Source: Branchiostoma belcheri
Taxonomy: Eukaryota; Chordata; Leptocardii; Amphioxiformes; Branchiostomatidae
DNA length: 64,000 bases
NCBI RefSeq assembly: GCF_001625305.1
Contig: NW_017804242.1
Coordinates: 5,785,086 to 5,849,085 of the forward strand
Direction: 5' to 3'
A program made the translations under genes and the position numbers. How positions within the stretch are numbered: position 1 is the first letter of the stretch; the number at the start of each line of letters is the position of its first letter. Shown one piece after another: positions 41,545 to 53,578 of the stretch. Below the pieces are notes generated by a model. That model had not been told where the DNA came from and ran no database searches. It saw nothing but the letters and a program-made list of their open reading frames with translations.

Positions 41545-42163
41545 TAAGCAGTCATTTTCAGTAAGCAGTCAGATTTGGTGAATTCAAGAAAATATGCTTA
41601 GAATTCAAGGAAATAAGCTGAGATTTACCCACAATTTAAGAATTCCATTATGTTACATGTACATTGTAGCTTCAGTAACCAACTGTTGGGTCCGAATGTG
41701 TTCCAAATATATCCCCAAAAAAGCACTTCCAGTTTTCCTATTCCCTTTGGTTCAATTTGTATGTTGCACAATTATTTACATGCTTCACTGATTTACAAAT
41801 GTACCATGCGTATGGATCAAACATCACAAGTTTTTGGTGTTCTTATTTCCATTGTTGATTAGCCCCATGGGGATTGCAAAATAGTCGTTCCTGGCTAGGT
41901 AATTTTAAAATGTTTTAATCATGTCTCTGTTCGAATTGTAAATGTCCGACTCCTAGCGCAATTCAGCCGCTTTGGCGGCAATGTTTGTGGCAATGGTATG
42001 GAAACAGATAAACCATTCATTATAATTTTCAAGCCTTCAAAAACACAATTTCCCACATTTTGAGAGGCAAATCATGGCGTTGAGAGTGGTTGTCAATGGT
42101 CAGGTAGATGTTCATATTTTTACTCAAGATTTTCGTCGATTCTGTTTGTCTTATTGGTTTAAA
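41545..42163. other. Intergenic, nothing recognised
   Basis: Short open frames only; no repeat tips or exon signals identified. Confidence 0.4.
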
Positions 42164-43004
42164 CAGGGCTCGAAAGACTGGGTGCATGTGCACCTTCTTC
42201 TTCTCCTTTTCGTCTTAGCAGACGCTCTGCTCAACGTCGATGGGCTCGACCGTGTGCGGCCAGCCCAGCTTTACTCCTGCAGAGTTTCCCGCAGGTTGTG
42301 CAGGTGAAAGCGGGTGTTGCAGAAGGATGGTGTCTTTTTTGCCTTCTTGTGGTCTCATTTTGGACCAGGTCATCTTCCAGTTTCTTGGCACCTTGGCGAA
42401 GTGCATACCGCCATGCAGTGCGGTTTTGTGCAAGGTGCTCCCAGTTGGCACCAATGTGAAAAAGCTTCAGGTCCCGCTTGCAGACATCTATGAAGCCGAG
42501 CTTTGGGCGACCCCTGTCGCGCTTGCCGTCTGCCAACTGACCGTACAGTACCTGGTGTGGTAGACGCGAGTGGTCCATGCGACCCAACCAGCGTAACCTG
42601 CGCTGCTTCAGGATAGGATACAGACTCGTGGTGCCGCATCTTTTGAGGATCTCCAGCACCTTAGTGCACCCAAATTTGAAGCTGTGCACCCAATGGTTAT
42701 TCTGTGTGTTCACTGGTGCACCCAAATATTTTTGTAGGTACTTTTGTACATATCAAATGTATGATAGTATACAGGATATTCTTGGCATCTAGGTATCAGA
42801 AAAATAATAAAATCTTTGTTGTAGTACTTGACTTGTAAGATTTTGCAGTTAGCTCCCATTTCACATTCAAGCTCAGAAGAGGATCAGTAAGATCTATAAT
42901 TAGGTTTTGTTTCATATAGTGCTCCCAAAAAATTTTTTGTGCACCTAATTTTTCAGGTTGGGTGCACCAGTGCACCTATTCCCAAAAATGAATTTCGAGC
43001 CCTG
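42164..43004. mobile_element. CAGGGCTCGAAAT-tipped element, GTGCACC type, with LINE inserted
   Basis: CAGGGCTCGAAAGACTGGGT...AATGAATTTCGAGCCCTG. GTTTAAA precedes it (42157-42163) and follows it (43007-43013). The LINE occupies 42197-42655. Confidence 0.85.
42197..42655 (-). mobile_element. 5'-truncated LINE: RT C-terminus with C2H2 finger
   Basis: The minus frame ending at 42231 reads RRLRWLGRMDHSRLPHQVLY, GKRDRGRPKLGFIDVCKRDL, then ANWEHLAQNRTAWR and CTTCGKLCRSKAGLAAHGRA-H. This is the typical post-RT region of a non-LTR retrotransposon ORF2. The 3' UTR is short and ends in GAAGAAGAAG. Target duplication GCACCTT at 42190-42196 and 42656-42662. Confidence 0.92.
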
Positions 43005-44324
43005 CTGTTTAAAGATTGTTCCTTCACACGCCGCAAAGTTCTGGCAATTGACGGAAAAACGGGAAATGGCTAGAGCCCCAAGCTAGTCCTTTAGCAGTAC
43101 GTAATATATGCTCTTGTGGTTTTCTTCTGTCTCTTGCATCTCATAACTGATATTGGCAGGCTATTTTTGCTATCTGATAATGGTGAGTGTCAAATTGCCT
43201 TCCATATTGCTGCTGGCCACCTGCGTGTATCATACGTCACACCGTATTTCCTCCAATTGCGTACATACTTTATGCAAGGTTGTGTGCATACTCGACAAAA
43301 ATTCAGACTTCATACCTCCATGAAATATGTGGAGTTTATGTAAGTGTTTTTTTAGGGATTTGTCTCATTGATTATGGGAATAAGGTTGTAATAATTACTA
43401 TAATCTAGTTTAATATGGTTTTCTAAACTGTGGTTTTCCAAACTTAAATTACAATATTTCGCTTGTGAAGTTTCTTTGTCAATATTACAATTCGACATGT
43501 CCTCATTAATTATGCAAAAGATCTCTTTGTTAACATAATATATACATAGTGAATTTTTACCTCCTTAAGTAATTTACACATGTCACAATGTATATGAAAT
43601 TCCCGTTATTCACCATCAAGAAATCACATAATTTTCACATTAATTATGCAAATTAGTGGCATTTGGATTACTTCCACTCAATCAGCAGTAGAATAATTAT
43701 ACATGTATGATATTAGATTTGGCATACTTCAAATAAAGACAAATTTCATATATCTTTCCTCAACTCACAGATCGTGAAGGTACTTTCAGTTTGTGACGCT
43801 GAAGTGATGTAAGATCTTGATTAGTTGATGTGTTTTTCCACATGGGTTTATTCATACCTCCAATCTTAACAGAATCAAAACGTACTACATAAGATTACTG
43901 TGACTATGTGACATATGCAAGTAAGTATTGAGGAACAGAGATAATATTATCTTGAAAGTGTGCTGTGAGTGACACTGTAGATGTTTTGCGATCTAAAAAA
44001 ACACCAAAGTCCTTGATAACACCAGATAACTATGACTAACAAGGAGCTCTACACATGTACTGTCTTCTGTACATTCAACAACGTTTTACCATCTCACAGA
44101 TCTGTATCGTACCTGAAGTGCCTTGTCGTTACTTGACGTGATGCAAGATATCGATAATATTTTAATTTTATTATAGATTTACTACTAGTTGTTACTCCAT
44201 GAAGGAAGTATATACAGTGTACCACCTGCAGGAGTATTGTGGTCAGTCGGTTTTTCGTGTTCGCAGCTAAAACACAGGGTTCCCCTTGTTTAATCGGCAT
44301 GTAATTTTATACGTCATCTGCAGG
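43005..44324. other. Intergenic, AT-rich, nothing recognised
   Basis: Several short frames, none recognised. No repeat tips apart from a CATACCTCCATGAAATA motif at 43312, also seen at 56150 and 56405. Confidence 0.4.
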
Positions 44325-44396
44325 CATGCCTGTGATACGCTCTATGTAGAATTAAAACCGATTATGCTCTACGAAAAAAGGGCATGTGGACTCCCT
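44325..44396. mobile_element. Deleted family-K element
   Basis: GGCATGCCTGTGATACGCTC...ACGAAAAAAGGGCATGTGG. Only two interior units remain. Confidence 0.6.
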
Positions 44397-44918
44397 TCTA
44401 AAGCTCAGTGCCTTACTGCGTATGATTACCGTGATAATTTTAAAAGCAACACTTAAAGGAGTTAAAATGTTTTGAACATGTCCTGTGTGTGTGTGACGAT
44501 TATATTGTGAATATACATGAGCTTACATGTTGTAACCGCTAGTGACTTCTTATACGCATCTATGTTTAGACAACTCAAGGACCTTCTTACAGTTACAGAT
44601 GTCTTTATTAACCTGCTGTCAGCACATGTAGCCTTGACTTGTTTACTAGTAGAGGGCTCTGAAGTGTTTTTCGAAGAACTTCACTGCTACCGCATGTGTA
44701 CAGTAACTACATTAAACAATACATTCTGTAGAAGTGCTATATACAGATTACATGCGAATTTCGCGCAGGCGCAGTACGCTTGAGATGTCAACGTGCTGGT
44801 TTTACAATGGCCAAACGTAATGGTGCTTTCTCCCCTCTCTCCCTCTCTCTTACTAAGACCATATTTAGCCTTGAGATGTTGTGTGATTAATTTGGTTCTG
44901 ACGTCAGTACACCAGGTT

Positions 44919-45850
44919 CCTAAAACGTCTTATTAACCTTTTGTGCCCCAGATCTGGTCCCACATGTCCTTGGGGTTCACAGAGGACATTGTACTCCTGT
45001 CACTTTATGATCTAAGCAATGTGCAATACCTAGGCAGGGCTCGAAATTAACATTGTCCCAGTGTCAAATGACACTAAATTTTCAGCTTGGGACAATTCAA
45101 ATTACATTTCGGGACAATTTTGGGGCAATTGGAAAATTCTAAGACCATCCACGTCATTTGGGAACCATCCATCCATCCTGCGACAGACTGCTGGCAGCCT
45201 ATAAATATATAATACTCTGACAAACATTTAAATTTGACCAATCAGGGATTCCAAATATCAGGGACGGTGCCATGCCCATGATATCATGTATTTCCGTACA
45301 TGAAGTGGACTTTAAGTTGTACAAATTCAGTTGTTGTTTTCTTATTTTTGTCATCAACTTATTTCCTGAAAAGCAGGCTGGGACAGTCCATCTTCAGTTC
45401 GGGACAATTGAAATCTATGTTCGGGACAATTCTGGGACAATAGTGAAAAAAGTTAATTTCGAGGCCTGCCTAGGAAAGCCGCCAGGGGTCCAAAATCTAA
45501 TCATTTATCTGATAATCAGCACACTTGGTTTCTAAGGCATCTCGTTAACCTGTTGTGGTCCCACATGTCCTTGGGGGTCACAGAGGACATTGTACTCCTG
45601 TCACTTTATGATCAAAAGCAACATGCAATACCTAGGAAAGCTGCCAGGGGGTCCAAAATCTAATCTTTTTATACATCAGCACACCTGGTTCCTAAGGCAT
45701 CTTGTTGACCTGCTGTGCCCCAGATCTGGTCCCATGTCCTTGGGGTTAGGGGGAACATTGTACTTGCTTGTCACTTTGTGATCAAAAGCTACATGTAATA
45801 CCAAGGTAAGCCGCCAGGGGGTCCAAAATCTTATCATTTCTTAGATATGT
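44919..45850. repeat. Three tandem ~150-bp units, first split by a TIR element
   Basis: Units near 44919, 45520 and 45676 share GGTTCCTAA, CCCCAGATCTGGTCCC, TGTCCTTGGGG, TGTACT, GTCACTTT(A/G)TGATC and GCCAGGGG(G)TCCAAAATCT. The second lacks CCCCAGATCTGG. The element at 45035-45468 interrupts the first. Confidence 0.85.
45035..45468. mobile_element. CAGGGCTCGAAAT-tipped element, GGGACAATT type
   Basis: CAGGGCTCGAAATTAACATT...AGTTAATTTCGAGGCCTG. GGGACAATT-like motifs are repeated near both ends. CCTAGG flanks it (45029-45034, 45469-45474) and is single in the tandem sister unit at 45631. Confidence 0.88.
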
Positions 45851-46347
45851 CCAGTCCTAAACAACATACCTACCAAGTTTCATGACAATCCATCCATAGC
45901 TTCTTGAGTTATTGTACTAAACCACATCACAGATAACAAACGCTCATAATCAAAACAATCATAATCTTCTGGCTGAAGGTAAAGTAAGAATGCTAATTTT
46001 TACTGCATAAAACTGAAATAAAGGAGCTTGAAATCCAGCTATGAACACTGTATACTACCACCAGATCTGTTTTACTTCTGTGGACGGTGTAGTATTTACA
46101 GCTATTTCTCAGGCTGTAAATATTTAGCGATCTAGTTTTAATCACACACTCAAAAATCAGCATGTAAACCTTAAGATACTTATGTCGTTAAACTTCATGT
46201 ACATGTAGGCTTAGTTTACCAGCAAAATTTGCCCCTTAAAATGCAGGAAATAGCATTTAGGAGAGATGTTAAAGTTTAGCCAGGGGCACATGCCCCCTAG
46301 GCCTGACCCCTAGCTAGGATTGCCATGCTCTTCGGCACTCAACATGA
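45851..46347. other. Family-M fragment and dispersed repeat
   Basis: 45870-45920 (ATACCTACCAAGTTTCATGA, CTTCTTGAGTTATTG) is a reversed family-M piece. 46200-46260 carries CAAAATTTGCCCCTTAAAAT. No gene. Confidence 0.5.
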
Positions 46348-46738
46348 GGCCACAGCAACTAAATTTTATGGATGACATCCTCCGCAGACCCCAAATCTAA
46401 TGCGAGTGGGCGAAAAAAAATAAGTCGAGCCGAAAAAAACAAGGTTCCTACATTTTAAAATTTTGACTCAATCATTGTACAATGGTTTTGATTTGTCACA
46501 TGTACACAGCCAACATCACATATCACTGCATGAAAGTAAGAAACAAAACATTAAATCAGAGCCTTTTCTTATCTCCTCTCTTCATAGTTATCTGCCATCC
46601 ACCTTCCAGCATGGCATCTTTGCCCATTTTCGGCACGTTGACCACTGTTAGAAGGCAACAAATTCTTTTTTCCCCCCAAATCAGGCGAAAATTAATGCGC
46701 ACGCTGATGTCATCCATAAAAATTACTTGCTGTGGCCT
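46348..46738. mobile_element. Harbinger-like MITE, subfamily C, copy 6
   Basis: GGCCACAGCAACTAAATTTT...AAATTACTTGCTGTGGCC. Preceded by TGA. A small deletion lies around 46612. Confidence 0.9.
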
Positions 46739-47328
46739 ACTGTTACCCACAGCTCATAATATATTTGGCCACTATACCTTGTCACCCATTGATAAATGTG
46801 ACATGAATTCTTTCACATGCGTAGCTGCACTGCATATGTTTTTTAATTACCTGATAGTAATTACAGCAATCGTAATGCTGAAGGTCATTTGTGACGTCAC
46901 AGGAATTGCAGCTAATACATGATATTTGCTTATAAGCCTGCTGCTCAGCAGCCCATGGTGATTTTACTGTCGCTTCCCACGTCAAAATGGTGACCTTTGA
47001 AAATCGCTGGCCCCGATAAAACGACTGTGTATACTGTAATTCCTGATTTTTTAATGGTAAAATCTTTAAGTCTACCGGTTTGACAGTCACTTGTACCGTT
47101 ATCAAATTAGTTGTTTTTTCTCCCCACTTCCTGCATTTTGCTGCTACCATGAAGATTACATGTATGTTCTGTGAACATGTCCGTTTTCCTCAAACTGAAA
47201 TTTTGCTACTGTAAAGACAAAGTGAAATACAGTATCCTATTTTCAAGGTCACTACATGTACTTGAGCATGGTTTCAATTAGACTGACTGTGCAACACATG
47301 TTCATGTGGTTTTGGGGACTAACTGTGT
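46739..47328. other. Intergenic, nothing recognised
   Basis: No exon or element ends identified. Minus frame 46782-47150 (122 codons) matches nothing known to me. Confidence 0.4.
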
Positions 47329-47811
47329 CAGGGCTCGAAATACTGGGTGCATATGTAACTTAGTGCAGCTAAATTTGGGGCTGTGCAGGTATTTCTGATG
47401 TCTACCTGCACCTAACCTGCACTGGTCCATGTACTGGGTATATGCAGGTTAGTGCAGGTAAAATTGGAGCTGTGCAGGTATTTCTGATGTCTACCTGCAC
47501 CTAACCTGCACTGGTCCATGTACTGGGTATATGCAAGGTTGTAGATGTACAGTGTACATGTATGTGGATGTAATGTTTGGATTTTTATTTGCTGCATTCA
47601 CTGTCACCACCTACATGTACATGTATGCAGTTTAAATGAAATAATGGCAATGGTTTCTGAACAGTTTTTAGTACAATATTATGATCCATACTCCCTAAAT
47701 TCTGAGTTGTACATTATTGTACATGTAAAATTTGTCTGGTGCAGGTAATTTTCAATGTTACCTGCTACAGTGCAGGTACTAGTTTGCAGAAAAAAAAGAT
47801 TTCTAGCCCTG
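47329..47811. mobile_element. CAGGGCTCGAAAT-tipped element, ACCTGCAC type, complete
   Basis: CAGGGCTCGAAATACTGGGT...AGATTTCTAGCCCTG. Two internal ~90-bp units (GAGCTGTGCAGGTATTTCTG) and a third distal ACCTGCAC cluster near 47745-47780. Confidence 0.85.
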
Positions 47812-48048
47812 TGTAATAACGTGTGTGGATCTTTATTACTTGTTGCAACACTATCCAACCGAAGACCGTTTGTTTACAGTGTGGTGTGACCGTTGCTATC
47901 AGCTTGAGATCTGACCTTGAGACAACCCAGAACTGGGAGGGCTCACGTGATTCTACAACACGTGTTTTCATCAACAGGTAAGGCCTTGCTGGCGTTACTG
48001 TTAGTACAATGTACAATGTGGATAACCATGTTGAACAGATTGTTGTAA

Positions 48049-48409
48049 GGCCGCACCAATTTAATTTCTTGATTAACGGATTTTTCTAGAAAAATTATGG
48101 AGCGGGTGGGCGAAAAAAAAAAAAAAATAAAAACAGGCCTAGGCATCCTATGGCCCAAAATGGTACGATAGGAGCAATGAAGTCAACATACCAGGTTGGT
48201 TTAAAATTTAAACTATGAATTTTGAACTTTTAATGATACCACTGCATTGAAAGATGGAATAACTGTAACAACTAGGAAGAACAGGACTGTTTTCAACTGT
48301 TCAGGGAAAAATATGAGCATTTTGCAGTTGATTCTGATTTTTTTTTTGTCAAATCAGAAAAAAATGAAGCGGGCGAATCCGTTAACCAAGAAATTAAATT
48401 GGTGTGGCC
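48049..48409. mobile_element. Harbinger-like MITE, subfamily A, copy 3 (inverted)
   Basis: GGCCGCACCAATTTAATTTC...AAATTAAATTGGTGTGGCC with TAA on both sides. The inner TIR uses TTGATTAACGGATT where other copies have TTGGTTCTCGGATT. Confidence 0.9.
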
Positions 48410-48413
48410 TAAA

Positions 48414-49015
48414 GGCATCCCATGCAATTTCAGGGCATCAAACAAACAATATCAGGGCTCAAAAGTACTTTTTTTTTCAGGTATGTGCAAAATTGCACAT
48501 TGGCAAAAATTTAAGGTCAAGTCAGGACAAGGATGATGCAAATTAGTCAAGAAGCTCGAGTTTCATGAGTGTTGTCTGTCCTTGGGGCTGGGAGCGCCAA
48601 ATCCCAAGTAAATTTTGCTTCTTTGCCTGCAATACTCTAGGTGCAAAATTGCACAGTCAAATAAATCTTGAAAATCATGTGCATTTTGTACATTGCACAT
48701 TTCAAGCCATGAATATTCTAGATGAAGAAATCTGTCTGATAGAGACATTATTTCATACTTTTTGACGCGTTTAAAATAACCCCAAAAACAAGCGTACTGA
48801 AGACTCCATTAAAATTTTATTTTTGGTACCACCGAACCAGCCTACGATACAAAACAAGCAACTGTTTTCTGTCAGTGACATTGCATTTTGCCTCACAGAT
48901 ATCAGTATGTTATGGGATAGGATTGATTTAACTTACCACATTAAAAATGACCAGAAAAATTGACTTGGAAAATCCAGTTTTACTACTGCCCTGAAATTAC
49001 ATGTATTTCTGGACA
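48414..49015. mobile_element. Family-J element with nested CAGGG-tipped element
   Basis: Left tip GGCATCCCATGCAATTTCAG, right region CTGCCCTGAAATTACATGTA. The nested element (48453-48711: CAGGGCTCAAAAGTAC...ACATTTCAAGCCATG) has TTGCACA motifs at both ends. Confidence 0.65.
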
Positions 49016-49166
49016 CCTTGTGGTGCAACAATCAGTTGTTTATTTTTGTCTTAACACTCTGGAAAGAGAATTACGAGACCAAAGGTTAGGTGACTTGCAT
49101 TTCACCCAGCCCTGTTCTTTTAATCAACCTTGGTTTTCTCTGTCTTAAAAGTACATGTACACACTA

Positions 49167-49850
49167 CAGGGCTGGAAATACTACCCATGTAGGTTAGTGC
49201 AGGTAAAATTGGAGCTGTGCAGGTATTTCTGGTGTCTACCTGCACTGGTCCATGTACTGGGTATATTCAGGTTAGTGCAGGTGAAATTGGAGCTGTGCAG
49301 GTATTTCTGATGTCTACCTGCACTGGTCCATGTACTGGGTATATTCAGGCCACACCAATTTAATTTGTTGGTTCTCGGATTCGCCTCTTCGTTTTTTTCT
49401 GATTTGCAAAAAAAAAAAAATTTGATTCTGGTCCTGAGTGCTCATGTTTTGCCCCCAACTGTTGAGGAAAGTCCTATTCTTCCTAGTGTGTAAACAGTTT
49501 TCCCAAAGTTCAAAATTCAATGTTTAAATTTTAACCCAGCCTTTTGTGTTGACTTCATGGCTCATTCCATAGCATTTAAGCCTATAATAGGACCTGTTTT
49601 TATTTTTTATTCTTTCGCCCTGTCGCTTCATATTTTTTCTGAAAAAATCCGAGAACCAACAAATTAAATTGGTGTGGCCTCAGGTTAGTGCAGGTAAAAT
49701 TGGAGCTGTGCAGGTATTTCTGATGTCTACCTGCACCTAACCTGCACTGGTCCATGTACTGGGTATATGCAGGTTAGTGCAGGTAAAATTGGAGCTGTGC
49801 AACTATTTCTGATGTCTACCTGCACCTAACCTGCACTGGTCTATGAGTTT
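49167..49850. mobile_element. ACCTGCAC-type element split by a MITE
   Basis: Left tip CAGGGCTGGAAATAC. Units of GGAGCTGTGCAGGTATTTCT at about 49211 and 49290, then the MITE 49348-49679, then two more units. The right tip is not clear; the distal part may run to about 49970. Confidence 0.75.
49348..49679. mobile_element. Harbinger-like MITE, subfamily A, copy 4
   Basis: GGCCACACCAATTTAATTTG...AAATTAAATTGGTGTGGCC. TCA at 49345-49347 and 49680-49682. Removing it restores GGGTATATTCAGGTTAGTGC of the host element. Confidence 0.95.
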
Positions 49851-50247
49851 TTATTTACATGTAGGTGTATGTGGGTTTTTGTTAAAGTTTGCTGCCTTCA
49901 GTGTTACCACAAATGAATTGGAGCTGTGCAGGCATTTTTAATGCATGTATCTACCTGACACTGAGCCAACCTGCTGCAGTAATGCACTGGACAGCCAGTG
50001 TGACAGCAAAAATGCCTTCCTTAATATGATTGATATTGGCAGATTAGGACATTTGAAACACACTTACCGGCTATTCGGTTTAACATCAGTCTCTCGAGGG
50101 TTAGACGTGCTTGCACACCGATGCTGAGGCTTGATGGCAGCCTGCCATTTGCCTCTATTTTGTGGGTTCACAATGTGTAAACCTAGAAAATGTCCTCCAC
50201 TTGTCAGAGTTAAAGGCAAAGAGAATGATTGGTGCATTTAAATTAAA

Positions 50248-50597
50248 GGCATCCAAAGCAATTTCAGGTTAGCATAACTGGAAATATTCTAAATACATGT
50301 AAGTCAATCTGTATGAAATTGGCTGCTTCACATTAGCACATTTGAGTCAGTATTTCATACTTTAGGCATTTAAAACTGCAGAAATAAGCCCCAAGATGAG
50401 TCCTTTATTTTCTGGGTGGTACCATAAAAATCAGTCCAATGCCCTTCCGATAAATCAGAATTTTGGGAATTTTTGGGGGTCAATATACATTGTGATAGTG
50501 TGGTTTCAACTTAGTTTGTAGATAAATGACTAGAAATAGTAGAATATTGGCTTTGAAAAATCAGGTTTCCAAGCCCTTAAGAACTGCATTGGATGCC
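50248..50597. mobile_element. Family-J element, copy 3 (350 bp)
   Basis: GGCATCCAAAGCAATTTCAG...CTGCATTGGATGCC. No ORF. Solo right ends of this family lie at 51391-51458 and 59937-59964. Confidence 0.75.
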
Positions 50598-51034
50598 TCT
50601 AAAACATGTCTGGTACAGTTACATTGTAGATGGTTTGGTTAAAAGTACATGTATTTCAAGCCCTGTTCTACAACCGTCAATCTTTTAACCTGAATGTTAG
50701 ACTGTTGAAAATATTTTGAGCCCTGCTCTGCAACTGTTTATCTTCTACTGAACTTGAAAGATAAACAGATGTCTCCTAGTCTTTGCCAAGATGTCTGTTG
50801 AACTGATATACAATGACTATTTTTAACTGTTACCGCAAAGGTCACAGTGACTTGAATGAATCGCCAACTTAAATTCCAGTGACAGTTAATTATGATTGAT
50901 AGGAATTCAAGTCAATATGAGCTTTGTAGTACTGGTTAAAAAATAGTCAGTCCAACAGATGTCTTGGCAAAGTTACATGTTATACAATACTGGAGTCCCT
51001 TTCTTGAGTCATCTGCTTTGAAAGATTTTGGCAG

Positions 51035-51307
51035 AAACTCCCTGTAGTTCCAGAGCAAGCTGCTAGGGGGATCAAAACCACACCACTTGAAAAGCAATCA
51101 GCCACCGAAAAATCACTACCATAGCATGTCCAGGTCAAAAGATGCAAAAACTGGAGGTTCTGCTGCAGTGCCAAGGTCAGCCACCAGGAGGCCCAAATTT
51201 GATCTTGACCTTTGTCTTTCTAAGACCTCCCTACATACCAAATACCATCACAATCCATAATTAAGTTATTCTGACTACAAATATGCAGAAACACAGACAG
51301 ACAGACA

Positions 51308-51348
<41 letters not shown>

Positions 51349-51380
51349 CAAAAACAATACTTCCATTTTTTATGAACAAG
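51035..51380 (-). mobile_element. Family-M repeat with GACA/AC microsatellite
   Basis: In reverse: (GT)n(GTCT)n at 51346-51292, then AACTTAATTATGGATTGTGA, GTATGTAGGGAGGTCTTAG, GGTGGCTGACCTTGGCACTG and AACCTCCAGTTTTTGCATC. Confidence 0.7.
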
Positions 51381-51458
51381 GTTAACAATGACAAGAAAAA
51401 TTGACTTTGAAAATTCTGTATTTGCTGCCCTGAAATCATATTGGGTGCCTTTTAATGT

Positions 51459-52785
51459 CTCTTCCTGTAAGTACTAAAGTCAGCACGTCATGAAATATTA
51501 GCAGCACAGTAGCCATTCTTAGTGTGTGGCAGACCAGACACACTATCCTCCACAGTTGTTGCTACTTTCACTCCCAGTACAATGGAGGTTGAAACACGAG
51601 AAGGTCACTGACATCTAAAGAAGAACCATTGTTCAGAACGTCAACCTCTTTGACCTGATTAAGTCTTATGAAACTGTTGAGCTTAATGACTCATTATGAT
51701 TTAATACGTAACTACAAAATGGCAGTCGCCTTACAGAACTTAACCTCTTGCGTGCATTGTTGTTGCCTTGGGTAATTAAAAATGCGTGTGCCCGGGGGCA
51801 TGAGTGCATTGTTTGGCCGGTGCGGTTGGATAGTTACCTTGGCTGAATGCCCACATGCCCAACCTGTGACCTTGAGCCCCAGAAATGGGTCATACCAACT
51901 GGGACAATCACCGGGGGTGGTTCAAAACAAGTACAATTTCTCTGTGTTTCAAATTTTGCAAATTTTTCCCTCTTTTCAGTAAATCTCTTTAATTTTCACT
52001 ACTGTAAGCAGTAACACAATTTACGATGTTGGATTAAAGAAGGGAATAAGTTACTGTCAACCTCCCCGAAGTCCTTGAGACGTTGGGCCGTTCCAGGCGG
52101 TTTGCAACCCAAACAGGGCAGTTTGGTCAGGCTCACGGATAGCTTAGCAGGTCCTGATCGAGACAATGCTCTTCCCAGGTGGTTATACCTTTACCGGACA
52201 TACTACACGGATCTTTGCCGCCTCTCTGAACACATTGACAGGTAAGGAACCGCTTTGGGGGTTCGTTTTTTGCAACCTTTGCTCAGAAGATAGGGTTGTT
52301 TGTACAACAGATGTCTGTGAAAGGTAGAAAGACGACATGAGGAAGGCAACGTTATATACGGCGGCAGTTCTGGTCATGTAGCCTCGACACAACAACGTTA
52401 ACCTCTGTACCACCCTACCGCATGTGTGTGTGTAGGTTGGACTTCGGTCAATCAAACATTATCGCTGTAAAAGTACATGATTGTATACCTCTGGCGGTTT
52501 TGATATATGTACTTAGTGACGGAGGTACATGGGACATAGCAGTGTCATTAGCAGACAGATGTCTGAGTGATTTACGAAGTCGTAATACCAGCTAGCCTGT
52601 GGGGATGGGAGGGGGGTGCAAGGTCATGTGTATTGTGTGGGGATTTTTGACATGATAACAACCTATGATTTACCTCTTTTGCTAAACATTACGGTAACAG
52701 GTAACATGGACCTGATCCCACTAAAAGAAATACTGCCAGGTATTATGAATGGTACCGATTAATTTTGACTGTATGGTTCAGGCCA
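51459..52785. other. Intergenic, nothing recognised
   Basis: No gene, RNA or element tips identified. Frames of 66 and 90 codons (51782, 52183) match nothing known to me. Confidence 0.4.
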
Positions 52786-53061
52786 TCAGTAAAATTGGAG
52801 CAGTGCAGGTATTTCTGATGTCTACCTGCACCTAACCTGCACTGGTCCATGTACTGGGTATACATGTATACATGTATACATGTAGGTGTATGTGGATTTT
52901 CATTGACTGTCACTACTTATAAAGCATAAATACTTTATGTAAAAGAAATAATGGCAAGAGTATATGATCCATACTAAAACTTGTCTGGTGCAGGTAATTT
53001 TCAATGTAAAATATGTTACCTGCACAAGTGCAGGTATGATAAAAAAGGATTTCAAGCCCTG
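52786..53061. mobile_element. ACCTGCAC-type element, left-truncated
   Basis: One ~90-bp unit (GGAGCAGTGCAGGTATTTCT), ACATGTATACATGTATACAT run, ACCTGCACAAGTGCAGGT, right tip GGATTTCAAGCCCTG. Confidence 0.75.
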
Positions 53062-53070
53062 GCCAATATT

Positions 53071-53285
53071 GGGGCCTGTATGCCCATTTTCGTAAGGTGT
53101 AATCAGGCATTTTTAGTCTTCGTAATCGGTAGGTAGCCTCCCCCAAAATCAACGTAATTCGTAATAGTACATTAGCCGAAAAGCGTAAAGTTGTAATCAG
53201 CTCTGAGACTTAAACGTAATTTGTAATCGGCGGCGAAAATTTTGCGTCTTTTGTAATCACTACCCCCCCCCCATGCAGGCCCTCA
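53071..53285. mobile_element. Family-K TIR element (inverted)
   Basis: GGGGCCTGTATGCCCATTTT...CCCCCCCCATGCAGGCCCT. Interior is inverse of 38165-38366 (GGTAGGTAGCCTCCCCCAAA). Confidence 0.8.
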
Positions 53286-53385
53286 GTTATGGTTGTTAGA
53301 CAGTGACATTTTTTTAATGATGCCAAAGTTGTTCAAGTCACCATCATGATCACTACTTAACAATAATTGCTATCCTAGGGACCTC

Positions 53386-53465
53386 CCTCACCAAAGGTAG
53401 CCACTCATCTTTACCCAAGTGAAGTGGAGAAATTGACGTGCCCTTTTCCAAGAGCACAGAACAGC
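53386..53465 (-). mobile_element. SINE fragment
   Basis: ACTCATCTTTACCCAAGTGA then GCCCTTTTCCAAGAGCACAG, a diverged piece of the SINE body in reverse. Confidence 0.55.
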
Positions 53466-53578
53466 GGTACATTAACATCATTAAGAACATATGTTACTCT
53501 GCCACCCACCCATTTATACATCATGTAACAGATCAATCCCCTATTGGAACATCTTTTTCTATCTTTTTTGGCACCTTA

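Noticed and set aside
47380-49850. CRISPR-like regular repeats around ACCTGCAC units
   Set aside because: Units are ~90 bp without unique spacers, lie between transposon tips, and the genome is clearly eukaryotic.
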